Below, one piece after another: positions 24,287 through 33,471 of a stretch of 64,000 nucleotides of DNA (position 1 is its first letter; each line of letters opens with the position of its first letter). The stretch is from an uncultured Collinsella sp. (GTDB taxonomy: Bacteria > Actinomycetota > Coriobacteriia > Coriobacteriales > Coriobacteriaceae). The translations under genes were made by a program, and so were the position numbers. The notes below the pieces were generated by a model. It made no database searches, was not told the DNA's origin, and saw nothing but the letters and a program-made list of their open reading frames with translations. The DNA lies in assembly GCA_900541885.1 (NCBI GenBank), contig UQKW01000001.1, forward strand, positions 124,001 through 188,000. Reading direction: 5' to 3'.

Positions 24287-25789
24287 ATGAAAGATGAGAC
24301 GATGGGCCAAGAGGATGCGGCCCAAGATGCAGAAGCGTGTGCCGAGGCCCTGGAGAGCCTAGACCAGATCGCGCTGGCCGAGATTGCGTTTGACGATTCG
24401 AGCGTTGATGTGCGGGATAAGCCGGAAATCGAGGCGCAGCCCGATGATCAGGATGCAAAAGACGATGGCACCGCGCCCACCGAAGACGAGGCGGGGCACG
24501 AGGAATCCGAATGCGAGGCCGACGACCGGCCCGAATCCGACACGAGCGAGGAAACCATCTTGCTCGACAGCTTGCCGGCCGAAGATTCGCTGACCCGCGA
24601 GCTTCCCGGCCTGGGCTCCGCGCCTGCCGTGGACGAGACCATCGCCATGGGCGATATTCCCCTACCGTCCGTTCCTTCGGCACGCGAAGCCGAGGTTCGT
24701 CATCGCAAGATGTCGCCCAAGCGCCGCAACCTGATGGTTGCCGGCGTTGTGGCCGTCGCGCTCGTCGCCGGCGGCGCAGGCTACGCAGCCTGGAACGGAT
24801 ACCGGCAAGAGCAGGATGCCGCTGTCGCCGCCAGTGCGCACACGATGATGTCGGTGCAGATTGGTGTGCATGCCGCGGGCCTCGACTGCTCAACTGGCTC
24901 CAAGATTCCCGTGCAGGTGAGTGGGCAGGATTCCGACGGTTCTTCCGTGAGCGAAACGCTCTACGTTGATGAGCACGGTCGTGGCATTAAGCTGCTGCCC
25001 GGCGATTACACGCTCTCCATTGCCGCCTCCCCCATCGCGGCCGACGGCACCATCTACACCGTCCCGGCCACCAAGGCGCAGGTCACCATTAAGAGCGATG
25101 GGCAGGATTTGAGTGCCCAGGCCACCTTTAAGCTCAAGGTACCTTCAGCCGACACGGTGACTGACGACCAGATCGATGCCGCTGCCAAGTATGCCGCGGA
25201 AGGCGGGGTGAACTCCGCCGCGGTCGCAAAGGTGCTCCAGCAGGCGGCAACCGCGCGCCGTGACGCCGCCGTCAACGCCGTGAGCTCCCGCGAGGCACAG
25301 GCGGCCCGCGACGCCGATGCTCGACATAAGGCAACGGACCTGTATCAGCTCGATATTCCCGTTGAGTGGTACGGCAAAGTCGCGACTTGGCAAAACGGCA
25401 GCACGCTGTGCATTTATCTGGACGGCGACACCAACACACCGCTCGTGACGCTCGTCGCGGTGCGCGAGGGCGAGAGCTTTACGCCCGATGAGGGCGACGC
25501 GGTTTTGGGTGCGGCAAACCTCGGCAACGGCTACACCGTCTACGCCAGCGGCCCCGTCTATCCGTACGTGGTGCCCCAGACCATCAACGGACGGACGCAA
25601 GACCCCGTGTCGACCTACCCCATGGATACGGCGATTGAGCTTGTCGAGCTCACGACCGGCAACCGCTACACCTATAGCCAGATCAAGAACGTGCTGGTCG
25701 GCAAAGACGGCAAGGCCGACGCCGCCACCAAGCTCGAATGCGACTACCTCGCCCAGATTCTGATGCCGAGCATCAAAGCCCAAGACTAG
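24287..25789 (+). CDS. Membrane-anchored extracytoplasmic protein with acidic N-terminus
   Basis: A 500-residue single-pass protein. Residues 1-140 are strongly acidic, Asp/Glu-rich and probably disordered in the cytosol. RRNLMVAGVVAVALVAGGAG begins the one membrane helix (about 150-170). The rest is exported and has a possible beta-rich domain (residues about 190-290) and an Ala-rich helical segment (290-340). The start at 24287 follows TTGGGGGAT. I recognise no family. Coriobacteriia carry many such proteins, and a regulatory or cell-envelope role is possible. Confidence 0.72.
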   Translation: MKDETMGQEDAAQDAEACAEALESLDQIALAEIAFDDSSVDVRDKPEIEAQPDDQDAKDDGTAPTEDEAGHEESECEADDRPESDTSEETILLDSLPAEDSLTRELPGLGSAPAVDETIAMGDIPLPSVPSAREAEVRHRKMSPKRRNLMVAGVVAVALVAGGAGYAAWNGYRQEQDAAVAASAHTMMSVQIGVHAAGLDCSTGSKIPVQVSGQDSDGSSVSETLYVDEHGRGIKLLPGDYTLSIAASPIAADGTIYTVPATKAQVTIKSDGQDLSAQATFKLKVPSADTVTDDQIDAAAKYAAEGGVNSAAVAKVLQQAATARRDAAVNAVSSREAQAARDADARHKATDLYQLDIPVEWYGKVATWQNGSTLCIYLDGDTNTPLVTLVAVREGESFTPDEGDAVLGAANLGNGYTVYASGPVYPYVVPQTINGRTQDPVSTYPMDTAIELVELTTGNRYTYSQIKNVLVGKDGKADAATKLECDYLAQILMPSIKAQD

Positions 25790-25824
25790 CCGGGCGCATC
25801 ATGGTGCTCCCCAACCGTGATAAA

Positions 25825-25846
25825 GGGGCCAGGAGGTCCTGGCCCC
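25825..25846. terminator. Perfect hairpin between convergent genes
   Basis: GGGGCCAGGA, GG, TCCTGGCCCC: a 10-bp GC-rich stem 36 nt after one stop and 17 nt after the other. There is no T run on either side, so termination would be weak or factor-aided. Confidence 0.6.
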
Positions 25847-25862
25847 ACAGATCCGTAGATGA

Positions 25863-27215
25863 TTAGGCAAGGAGCCACTTCCATGCGGGCACAACGTGTA
25901 CCGCACCGTGCTCGCATGGAATATCGGCCTGCTCATCCATGGTAACGATTGCCGACTCGCCAAGATCGAACTGGGCCATCGAGGCATCAAGCGCGGCAAT
26001 TTCGCGCTCGCGCGTTTTCTCACTTGCCATATCCACACTCACCTGAATCAGGCTATAAGCCCGCATGAGAAGTGCGTCCCCAGCCACAAAGTCCACCTCA
26101 TGGCTTTTGCTCTTCTCTTTGATCAGCAGGCGGCAGACCGAGCCGGTCCTCACCGCGGGAGTCCTTCTTCTTAGCGCATTGAACACTGCGGTCTCGAGCC
26201 TCTGGCCCTGGTCCAATGCTGATGCGGGAGAGAATGCTCCAAACATCGCAGGGTCGACAGCGTAGACCTTAGACGCAGACCGCATGTTATTTGCCAGTGA
26301 ACGCGTGAACTCCGGCACGGAGAACAGCAGGTAGGCATCCTCATAATACTCAAGTAAGTCGCTGAGCGAATTACGACTGACGGGTATCTGCCTGCTCTTG
26401 AACTCGTTGTACACTTTGTTCACCGACAGCTCTCGTCCCGAAGATGCCATACACCGCGTCAAGAACAGCGATGCCAGGCGAGGGTTCTTGACGTCGTAAC
26501 GCTCAATGACGTCCATAGCGACCGTTCGCGAAGCATATTCCTGTAGCAGCTGAATCGCGTCTGCGGGCGTCTGCTCAAGCGTCGCGATGAATCCCCCTCG
26601 TTCAAGATATCCGATCAGATGATGTCGAAGCAGCGCTGCATCGCTTGGGGAAAAGGTCGCATCTGGCTCGAAAACGCTCCCCGTCTTATACCGAACGTAT
26701 TCCGAAAAACTCAACGGAAAAAGCTCCCGTATAAGAGAACGACCCCTGAACTCGCTCTTAAGCTCTGAGGACAGCATCTTGGAAGAAGATCCCGTCACAT
26801 AGACGGTCGCTTTCTCCGTATCGACTACACGCCGCAGAAACGCACCCCATTCGGGAATTTCCTGGATCTCGTCAAAGAAAATGTAAGCGCCCTCGGTTCG
26901 AGCAGCAGGATACAGCGCATAGAACGTGTCGAGCACGTCCGCCAGCAGCGATGACTCATACGGGCGCAAGCGCTCGTCCTCAAAATTAAAGTAAAGCATC
27001 CGGTCAAGCTCGACGCCCCGGCTCTGAAGCCGCTGCATCTCCTGATACAGGCGATACGTCTTTCCACAACGGCGGGCCCCCACAACCACATTTACGATGT
27101 TGTCGCGCTTTGGCTCCTGTGGGTTTTCCAGATCAAGATCTCGCTCAAAGACCTGCGGAACCCCCTGCTGTTCAAAGTCCTTTATTTTCTGGGCGATCAA
27201 GTCGTTGAATGCCAT
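25863..27215 (-). CDS. AAA+ ATPase with DUF4143 domain
   Basis: A 450-residue protein of the AAA_14/DUF4143 type. Walker A is VVVGARRCGKTYRL and Walker B is YIFFDEIQEIPEW, with an arginine-rich sensor region (EFRGRSLIRELFPLSFSEY). The C-terminal DUF4143 part has KEKSKSHEVDFVAGD, a nuclease-like E-D-x-x-x core. These proteins are widespread as single genes near mobile DNA and their role is unsettled. The start ATG at 27215 lies inside a region of strong dyad symmetry, so it may repress itself. Confidence 0.88.
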   Translation of the reverse strand: MAFNDLIAQKIKDFEQQGVPQVFERDLDLENPQEPKRDNIVNVVVGARRCGKTYRLYQEMQRLQSRGVELDRMLYFNFEDERLRPYESSLLADVLDTFYALYPAARTEGAYIFFDEIQEIPEWGAFLRRVVDTEKATVYVTGSSSKMLSSELKSEFRGRSLIRELFPLSFSEYVRYKTGSVFEPDATFSPSDAALLRHHLIGYLERGGFIATLEQTPADAIQLLQEYASRTVAMDVIERYDVKNPRLASLFLTRCMASSGRELSVNKVYNEFKSRQIPVSRNSLSDLLEYYEDAYLLFSVPEFTRSLANNMRSASKVYAVDPAMFGAFSPASALDQGQRLETAVFNALRRRTPAVRTGSVCRLLIKEKSKSHEVDFVAGDALLMRAYSLIQVSVDMASEKTREREIAALDASMAQFDLGESAIVTMDEQADIPCEHGAVHVVPAWKWLLA

Positions 27216-27222
27216 GATTCTC

Positions 27223-27284
27223 CAATCTTGCTCTCTAGCTAATCAAAATTATACTGATTCTTGATTAATTAGAGAGCAAGATTG
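27223..27284. promoter_or_regulatory. Long nested inverted repeat around the ATPase promoter
   Basis: The outer arms CAATCTTGCTCTCTA (27223-27237) and TAGAGAGCAAGATTG (27270-27284) pair perfectly, and the inner arms TAATCAA (27240-27246) and TTGATTA (27261-27267) also pair. On the minus strand a TATAAT lies between the inner arms. It starts 8 nt before the start codon, so it could be an operator or a leader hairpin. From 27285 to 27446 I see no feature. Confidence 0.7.
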
Positions 27285-27446
27285 TGTGTAGCTTGATTAA
27301 CACTTAAGCAAGTTTTTTCACTATTATTGCTCCGAAGGATATCGAGTGGCTAAGAGGACAACCGAGCTCGAATGCGACTCCCCGGGCAGTCAATTTGGGA
27401 CGGGGCTTTTTGACTACCCTCCCCCTGCAGAAAAATCCCTAACGCA

Positions 27447-27511
27447 GTTGCGGTGAAATAGGGATTGTTTTTGCTGGTCAAACCGCAAAACATCCCCTAT
27501 TTCACCGCAAC
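27447..27511. repeat. Intergenic 17-bp inverted repeat
   Basis: GTTGCGGTGAAATAGGG (27447-27463) and CCCTATTTCACCGCAAC (27495-27511) are perfect reverse complements around 31 nt. It lies beyond the end of the small gene at 27537. Role unknown. Confidence 0.85.
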
Positions 27512-27536
27512 TTATTGGTGGCCTTTTGGGTGGCGC

Positions 27537-27722
27537 TCAGCGCCACGGATCGGCTTCGAACATCGGCTCGCGCTCGGGTCGTCGGTCGCTGTAGGGGTCG
27601 TAGCCGTCGTCGTCCTCGTTCTCGGCACGGATATAGGGGTCGCGCGGCTTAGGCGCCGGCTTAGGCGCAGGCTTGGGTGCGGCATCGGTCGCCGGTGCAT
27701 TCGTCTTGTTCTCGTCTTTCAT
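27537..27722 (-). CDS. Small proline-rich acidic protein
   Basis: A 61-residue hydrophilic protein: an Ala/Pro/Lys part with a KPAPKPAPKP repeat, then an acidic tail (RAENEDDDGYDPYSDRRPER) ending ADPWR. No membrane or fold signal. The ATG at 27722 has AAGGAG 8 nt upstream; the ATG six bases earlier is too near. It lies after clpB on the same strand, beyond clpB's terminator. Unknown function, probably disordered. Confidence 0.6.
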   Translation of the reverse strand: MKDENKTNAPATDAAPKPAPKPAPKPRDPYIRAENEDDDGYDPYSDRRPEREPMFEADPWR

Positions 27723-27774
27723 CTGCATAGCTCCTTGCCATGTACTCATGTTCAACATCATCGATTGTCGCACG

Positions 27775-27811
27775 AAAAAGGGCGGCGGACCCAATTGGAT
27801 CCGCCGCCCTT
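27775..27811 (-). terminator. Intrinsic terminator of clpB
   Basis: On the minus strand AAGGGCGGCGGATCC and GGGTCCGCCGCCCTT pair over AATT, and TTT follows. It is 46 nt past the clpB stop. Confidence 0.88.
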
Positions 27812-27856
27812 GGCGTTTAGAGACTGCTGGCAGATTTTAAGGCATGTCCCATAAAT

Positions 27857-30484
27857 CTACTCGGCGTCGGGAACCTCGTAGGTGGCCGCCGGCGTGTTGT
27901 CGCACACGACGGTAAAGCCGCCGTCCTTGTCGGCATCGACCGTCACCTGATCGCCCTCGCGCACCGTGCCGTCGATGATGGCGGCGGCGATGGCATCCAC
28001 GACCTCGCGCTGGACCAGACGCTTGAGCGGACGGGCACCGAACACGGGGTCCAGGCCGCCCACGGCGAGCATCTGCTTGGCCGCCGGGGTGATGGCAAGC
28101 GTCATGCGCTCCTTGGCCAGGCGTGCGCGGACGTCGGCAAGCTGGATGTCGACGATCTTCTCGATCTGCGCCATGCCGAGCGGATGGAACACCACGATAT
28201 CGTCGATACGGTTGAGGAACTCGGGGCGGAAGGTCTGAGCCATGGCAGCGTCGACCTGATGGCGCATCTCCTCCTCGTCCTTACCGGACAAATCGGCGAT
28301 GGCTTTGGAGCCCACGTTGGACGTCATGATGATAATCGTGTTCTTGAAGGACACCTGGCGACCCTGGCCATCGGTCAGACGGCCGTCGTCGAGCACCTGC
28401 AACAGCACGTTAAAGACATCCGGATGGGCCTTCTCCATCTCGTCGAGCAAGATCACGGAGTAGGGACGACGGCGCACGGCCTCGGTGAGCTGGCCGCCCT
28501 CGTCGTAACCCACGTATCCCGGGGGCGCACCGATCAGACGCTGGACGCTGAACTTCTCCATGTACTCGGACATGTCGATACGCACGAGCGCGCGCTCGTC
28601 GTCGAACAGGCACTCGGCAAGCGCCTTGGCGAGCTCGGTCTTGCCCACGCCAGTGGGGCCCAGGAAGAAGAAGCTGCCGATGGGCTTGTCCGGATCGGAG
28701 AGGCCCGCACGGCTGCGACGCACAGCCGCGGCGACGGCGGAGACGGCCTCGTCCTGACCGATGACGCGCTTATGCAGCTCGCCCTCCAGGCCCTTCAGCT
28801 TGTCGAGCTCGCCCTGCATCATCTTGGACACGGGCACGCCGGTCCAGGCACTCACGACCTCGGCGATCTCGTCGGAGGTCACCTGCTCGTTGAGGCCCTC
28901 GCCGTCCTGCTGCTTTTGTGCCTCGAGCGCAGCCTCGGAATCCTGAATCTGCTGCTGCAGACCCGGAATCACGGAGAAGCGCAGCTCGGACGCACGGCCC
29001 AGGTCGCCGTTGCGCGTTGCACGCTCCTCTTCGCTCTTGGCCTCGTCAAGCTGGCCCTTAAGCTCCTGCACGTGGTCGATGGCGTTCTTTTGGTTGAGCC
29101 AGCCAGCCTTTTGCACATTGAGCTTTTCCTGGACCTCGGCAATCTCCTGACGCAGGGCCTCCAGACGCTCCTTGGAGGCGTCGTCGGTCTCCTTCATGAG
29201 TGCCTGCTCTTCGATCTGCAGCTGGGTGAGTTGACGTGTGGTGGCGTCGATCTCGACCGGCATGCTGTCGAGCTCCATGCGCAGGCGGCTTGCCGCCTCA
29301 TCGACCAGGTCGATGGCCTTGTCGGGCAGGAAGCGGTCGGCGATATAGCGATCGGAGAGGTCGGCAGCCGCCACGAGCGCGCTATCGGTGATGTGCACGC
29401 CGTGGAAGATCTCGTACTTCTCCTTGAGGCCACGCAGGATCGAGATGGTGTCCTCGACGGTGGGCTCGGAGACCATCACGGTCTGGAAACGACGGGCGAG
29501 CGCCGCGTCCTTCTCGATGTACTTGCGGTATTCGTCGAGCGTAGTCGCGCCGATCGCGTGCAGATCACCACGGGCAAGCGCCGGCTTCAGGATGTTGCCG
29601 GCGTCCATGGAGCCCTCGGTGGCACCCGCGCCCACGATGGTGTGGAGCTCATCGATGAACAGGATGACCTTGCCCTCGGACTTCTGTACCTCCTTGAGCA
29701 CGGCCTTCAAGCGGTCCTCGAACTCGCCGCGGTACTTGGCGCCGGCGACCAGCGCGCTCATGTCGAGCTCGATGAGGTCACGGTCGCGCAGCGTGCTCGG
29801 CACGTCGCCGGCCACGATACGCTGGGCGATGCCCTCGACGATGGCCGTTTTACCGACGCCCGGCTCACCAATGAGCACGGGGTTGTTCTTGGTGCGGCGG
29901 GACAGGACCTGGATGGTACGGCGAATCTCATCGGTACGGCCGATGACCGGGTCGAGCTTGCCGGCGCGGGCAAGGTCGCAGATGTTGCGACCGTACTGCT
30001 CCAGTGCCTCAAACTGCGTCTTGTCCTCGGCAGACGTCACGCGGTCATCGCCGCGCAGCTCCTCGTAGACTTGCTCGATGCGCTCCTTGGTGACGCCGGC
30101 GTCGCGCAGAACGCGGCCGGCCTCGCCCTTGTCCTCGGCAAGCGCCATCAGCAGATGCTCGGTCACCACAAAGCTGTCGCCCATCTTGGTGGCCTTCTTC
30201 TCGGCCTTTTCGATGACGCGGACGAGCTCGTTGGACAGGCCCATCTGCTGACCCTCGCCCGAAACCTTGGGCGCGCGGTCGATGGCATCTTGTGTGGAGC
30301 GTGCGAGCTGGGCCGGGTCGGCACCGATACGCTCTATGATCACGGAGATATTGCGCTCGCCGGCACCGAGCAGGGCAGACAGCAGGTGAATCGGCTCCAC
30401 CGCGCCGGCCTGTGCATCGGCAGCCGTGCTCATGGCGGTCTGCAGCGCCTCGCGCGACGTCATAGCTAGTTTATCGATTCTCAT
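27857..30484 (-). CDS. clpB: ClpB disaggregase
   Basis: An 875-residue AAA+ chaperone that resolubilises protein aggregates with DnaK. The N domain with two repeats (1-145) is followed by NBD1 (Walker A GEPGVGKTA near 205, Walker B VILFIDELHT), the long coiled-coil middle domain (about 405-520), NBD2 (GPTGVGKTE near 605, VILLDEMEKAHPDV) and a C-terminal domain. It is full length for the family. GAGGTGATTCC precedes the ATG. The upstream DNA carries the same inverted-repeat motif as dnaK, so HspR control is likely. Confidence 0.98.
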   Translation of the reverse strand: MRIDKLAMTSREALQTAMSTAADAQAGAVEPIHLLSALLGAGERNISVIIERIGADPAQLARSTQDAIDRAPKVSGEGQQMGLSNELVRVIEKAEKKATKMGDSFVVTEHLLMALAEDKGEAGRVLRDAGVTKERIEQVYEELRGDDRVTSAEDKTQFEALEQYGRNICDLARAGKLDPVIGRTDEIRRTIQVLSRRTKNNPVLIGEPGVGKTAIVEGIAQRIVAGDVPSTLRDRDLIELDMSALVAGAKYRGEFEDRLKAVLKEVQKSEGKVILFIDELHTIVGAGATEGSMDAGNILKPALARGDLHAIGATTLDEYRKYIEKDAALARRFQTVMVSEPTVEDTISILRGLKEKYEIFHGVHITDSALVAAADLSDRYIADRFLPDKAIDLVDEAASRLRMELDSMPVEIDATTRQLTQLQIEEQALMKETDDASKERLEALRQEIAEVQEKLNVQKAGWLNQKNAIDHVQELKGQLDEAKSEEERATRNGDLGRASELRFSVIPGLQQQIQDSEAALEAQKQQDGEGLNEQVTSDEIAEVVSAWTGVPVSKMMQGELDKLKGLEGELHKRVIGQDEAVSAVAAAVRRSRAGLSDPDKPIGSFFFLGPTGVGKTELAKALAECLFDDERALVRIDMSEYMEKFSVQRLIGAPPGYVGYDEGGQLTEAVRRRPYSVILLDEMEKAHPDVFNVLLQVLDDGRLTDGQGRQVSFKNTIIIMTSNVGSKAIADLSGKDEEEMRHQVDAAMAQTFRPEFLNRIDDIVVFHPLGMAQIEKIVDIQLADVRARLAKERMTLAITPAAKQMLAVGGLDPVFGARPLKRLVQREVVDAIAAAIIDGTVREGDQVTVDADKDGGFTVVCDNTPAATYEVPDAE

Positions 30485-30574
30485 GGAATCACCTCTCTTG
30501 GGGCGGCCGCCCTACGGGGCGGCTTCACGTTGTTCGAGAAGTATTGTTGCCAGCTTTGCACGATCTTATACACA

Positions 30575-30601
30575 AATCTAAGTCTCTATATATAAGATTT
30601 T
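30575..30601 (-). promoter_or_regulatory. Shared heat-shock operator upstream of clpB
   Basis: Read on the minus strand it is AAATCTTATAT-5nt-GACTTAGATTT, followed at once by a GTGTATAAG -10-like box. The same two blocks with the same 5-nt spacer precede dnaK at 42138-42164. The outer AAATCT/AGATTT are inverted. It is the best candidate for the HspR site here, though it differs from the classical CTTGAGT-7nt-ACTCAAG. Confidence 0.72.
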
Positions 30602-30667
30602 CTGAGTGTTCCCACGACATACAAACCACTACAAAGGGGACGGGTACCTTTGTGGTGGTTGCAGTCT

Positions 30668-31339
30668 CTATTTACTTGCCGAACCCGTGCTTCCCGATTC
30701 GCCGCTCCAGGGCATCTCATCCTCGAAGAGCCATATACGGGCAGACCCACTATCGCGTGCAGTCTGCGGGTCGGGCAAGCAGGTCTGTTCATAGGCATCT
30801 TGGATACACTGACCCATAAAATCGTTGAGCTCGGCCTGGTCGCCCTCCATGACATATGCTGCATCGCCGGCCATGATGTAAATACCCGGACCCTCATTGC
30901 CCTCGTAACCCGGATCGTACGAGACATCACATAACTTTGCGCCGTTTGCAGTGTCCAGCTCGATGGAAGAGTGGCATCCGCCAACCATGTCGTTCGCTTT
31001 TGCCCGATAGGACGCATATCCGTACCAACGCTTAAATGTTTTGCCCTTGAGTAGCTCGGACGCCCTATCGATCAGGCTTGTATCCGTGGTATAGCGCATG
31101 GCCCCAAGCTGAATACTCGGATAATTGCTAATACCCAGCACAGCCGGCTGCTCATCAAAATCAACGGTAATGGTCTCGGGCTTGTCGTCGCCGGTCAGAA
31201 GTTCGACAGATTGAGCCACAGGCTTGACCAACGGCTCCGTCACCGCAGCAGGTAGAAATGCCATACCGACAGCGCCCGCGCCAACCACAGCGATCGCAAG
31301 CGCCAAGACAATCAATCCAATACGGGCAGAACGGCTCAC
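30668..31339 (-). CDS. Membrane-anchored protein, paralogue 1
   Basis: A 223-residue protein with one N-terminal membrane helix (ARIGLIVLALAIAVVGAGAV) and an outside domain of about 190 residues. Its C-terminal part is nearly identical to that of the protein at 32619 (QTCLPDPQTARD, WLFEDEMPW, ESGSTGSA), while the N-terminal halves differ strongly. The GTG at 31339 has GGGGTG 7 nt upstream; earlier GTG starts are possible. Family unknown. It converges on clpB across a palindromic repeat. Confidence 0.62.
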   Translation of the reverse strand: MSRSARIGLIVLALAIAVVGAGAVGMAFLPAAVTEPLVKPVAQSVELLTGDDKPETITVDFDEQPAVLGISNYPSIQLGAMRYTTDTSLIDRASELLKGKTFKRWYGYASYRAKANDMVGGCHSSIELDTANGAKLCDVSYDPGYEGNEGPGIYIMAGDAAYVMEGDQAELNDFMGQCIQDAYEQTCLPDPQTARDSGSARIWLFEDEMPWSGESGSTGSASK

Positions 31340-31573
31340 GGCAAAACACCCCACAATGCAAACCTTCGCCACCTGCACTAATGATACCGCCAGCTAACAC
31401 TATTACCAAAAGAAGCCGCGCGCTCCTCACCACCACAAAGGGGACAGGCACCTTTGTGGTGGTTTTCGACGCTAACGGTCGACCATCTCGCGCCATGAGA
31501 TTAAACTTGAATTGTTCTCTGAACATATCCATTTCTGCCTATCCTCAACAGATCTTTGTCTCGAGGAGCGCAT

Positions 31574-32242
31574 ATGAAGCCGTCTCATTCCACCGGCCGC
31601 AACGTCATCGCCATTCTCGCCATACCCATCGTGATGCTCTTCCTTATCGTCATCACGCCCTTTTCTTTTGGTATCGCCTCGCCCTTCGATCTTTGCGGGA
31701 TGATCGACGCCGGCTCGCGTGCCACCTCGCTCTCCTTTGTCTGCCGCGGCGTGTTTTACGAAGATAGAATTCCCACCGGATTTTGGCAGTCAAAGTTGCC
31801 ACTGCTCGGTCAGATCGACGGATGCTCCCCCCATTTCTGCCTTGAACCTCAGGCGCTAAACTATCTGATCGACGACCAGCCACTCGACTCCATCACCCTC
31901 GCCTACGACTACGCACCAAACACCGATGAGCGCCACATGAACCAAGTCCTCGACAAGATGCTTGGACAGTGCGGGCTCACCGAGGAGGACGGTCGAACCA
32001 TCTATAGCAACCAGAAATTAAAGCGAACAGAACTCCGCCGTGTCGGAAAAATCGAAGGGCGAAGTGGGGCCGCCTACTGGCAGGCCTGGGCAACACGCGA
32101 CAAGAGCGAATTCGGACACAGCACCTATATGGTCACCGTCTACACCAAAGACGGAATTAAGGACAATGTTGACGATTTCGCGTCGTCCAAACTCGGCATC
32201 CCCAAAACAACCAAACCCGCCACCCCAGATGAAATCCTGTAG
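31574..32242 (+). CDS. Membrane-anchored protein between two paralogues
   Basis: A 222-residue protein with an N-terminal membrane helix (VIAILAIPIVMLFLIVITPF) and an outside domain with four Cys (DLCGM, FVCRG, DGCSPHFCLE). GAGGAGCGCAT precedes the ATG. It faces the two paralogues, one on each side, with opposite orientation, and shares their size and layout (helix plus about 190 residues), so it may be a distant relative. The tail contains KLGIPKTTKPATPDEIL. Family unknown. Confidence 0.62.
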   Translation: MKPSHSTGRNVIAILAIPIVMLFLIVITPFSFGIASPFDLCGMIDAGSRATSLSFVCRGVFYEDRIPTGFWQSKLPLLGQIDGCSPHFCLEPQALNYLIDDQPLDSITLAYDYAPNTDERHMNQVLDKMLGQCGLTEEDGRTIYSNQKLKRTELRRVGKIEGRSGAAYWQAWATRDKSEFGHSTYMVTVYTKDGIKDNVDDFASSKLGIPKTTKPATPDEIL

Positions 32243-32354
32243 AGACATTCATTAAAATGCTGCCCAGCGATCACAATAACATCGAGCCCGCCCCCCCACC
32301 ACCACAAAGGGGACAGGCACCTTTGTGGTGATTTTCGACTCCGGCGCTCATCTG

Positions 32355-32570
32355 TCTCGATCTGTAACATCTAGCGGCCGTTTTTGACCCCAGATGTTAC
32401 AGATTGAGATGAAATGATCGGCAGCGCCCGTTTGTCTAAATCTGTAACAACTACTCGGCAAATAAGGGTCCACCTGTTACAGATCGAGATAAACAGAAGA
32501 CACCCGAATCGATAATCTAAATCTGCAACACCAAGCCCACTTTTAACGGCCCAGATGTTACAGATCGAGA
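32355..32570. repeat. Three tandem palindromes of a TCTGTAACA family
   Basis: Units at 32355-32409, 32435-32489 and 32516-32570, spaced about 80 bp apart. Each runs TCTMRATCTGYAACA to TGTTACAGATYGAGA around 20-27 nt. Unit 1 pairs over 18 bp with one mismatch. The loops share GC-rich and T-run parts (for example GGCCGTTTTTGACC, CCCACTTTTAACGGCCC). Confidence 0.85.
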
Positions 32571-32618
32571 CAGACTGAAAACCACCGCAAAGGGGCACCT
32601 TTGTGGTGGTCGCGTTCT

Positions 32619-33308
32619 CTACTCTTTTGCCGAGCCCGTGCTTCCCGATTCGGCGGTCCAGGGCATCTCATCCTCGAATAGCCATGTACGAGCAGATCCA
32701 CCATCGCGTGCAGTCTGCGGGTCGGGCAGGCAGGTCTGGTCGTACGCGTCCATCACGCAACGATCCAAAAAATCGATCACCTGCTGCTGGTCGCCTTCAA
32801 GAATGTAGGTCACGCCGCCATCTTGGATATAGACGCCGTCCCCACCTCCGGCTTTTGCGTATTCCGGATTGTAGTTAACGGTGCGCATCAGTTTGCCATC
32901 AGATGAATACAACTTCAGCGTTGTATAGTAGCCACCGTTCACAGAACCACGTCGGCGCTCATAGGCATCCCAACCGTCCCAGCGTTTGAACGAACGCCCG
33001 TTTAGCAAGTCCAGCGCCTGTCGGGACAACTTCTCGTCCTTGGTATAGCGAGACGAGCCAAGTTCAATCATGGGGTAGTTGCTTATGCTTAGAATGCCCG
33101 GCGTTTCCTCGATATCGAGCGTTATCTCATCGGGCTTTGTAACGTCCGAAATCATTTGCCCGGGCATCGATGCAACAAGGGACGCCATCTCAACCGTCTG
33201 CTCAACCCCACTCGGCCCATAGAAGATAAGCGAGCCAAATAGGACCACGCCCGCAGCAGCGACGACGCAAGCCACCAACAGCAACAAAACAGAAGTGCAA
33301 CGCTTCAT
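32619..33308 (-). CDS. Membrane-anchored protein, paralogue 2
   Basis: A 229-residue protein with an N-terminal membrane helix (VLLLLVACVVAAAGVVLFGS) and an outside domain. Parallel blocks with paralogue 1 include ITLDIEETPGILSISNYP versus ITVDFDEQPAVLGISNYP, NGRSFKRWDGWDAY versus KGKTFKRWYGYASY, and the near-identical C-terminus. The ATG at 33308 follows GGAG. The homology also runs about 20 bp past the stop in DNA, so the 3' ends have been copied or converted recently. Function unknown. Confidence 0.65.
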   Translation of the reverse strand: MKRCTSVLLLLVACVVAAAGVVLFGSLIFYGPSGVEQTVEMASLVASMPGQMISDVTKPDEITLDIEETPGILSISNYPMIELGSSRYTKDEKLSRQALDLLNGRSFKRWDGWDAYERRRGSVNGGYYTTLKLYSSDGKLMRTVNYNPEYAKAGGGDGVYIQDGGVTYILEGDQQQVIDFLDRCVMDAYDQTCLPDPQTARDGGSARTWLFEDEMPWTAESGSTGSAKE

Positions 33309-33471
33309 CTTCAACTCCACAAACGAGAGTGTTTTGAGCTCACTTTAAAGCGCCAACTTCATACTGTCAATTCTAGATAGCATATGAACAAAGGCGCACT
33401 CCCCCATAGAGGAGAGTTGCAACCTCGATTTTAGCGCCCTCAAGACCCAACGAGCAGCACTTAACAAGTAG

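Larger units (their letters stand above)
30626..32610. repeat. Four copies of a CCACAAAGG palindrome
   Basis: Copies at 30626-30660, 31429-31463, 32298-32331 and 32581-32610. Each is ACCACCACAAAGG, 4-9 nt (mostly GGGACAGGCA), CCTTTGTGGTGGT, with slight changes. One copy lies in every gap between the genes from clpB to the protein at 32619. There is no T-tract pattern to make them simple terminators. Confidence 0.85.

Noticed and set aside
28184..30469. Antisense open frame of about 760 codons over clpB
   Set aside because: Shadow of ClpB; its translation shows no fold and the coding strand is certain.
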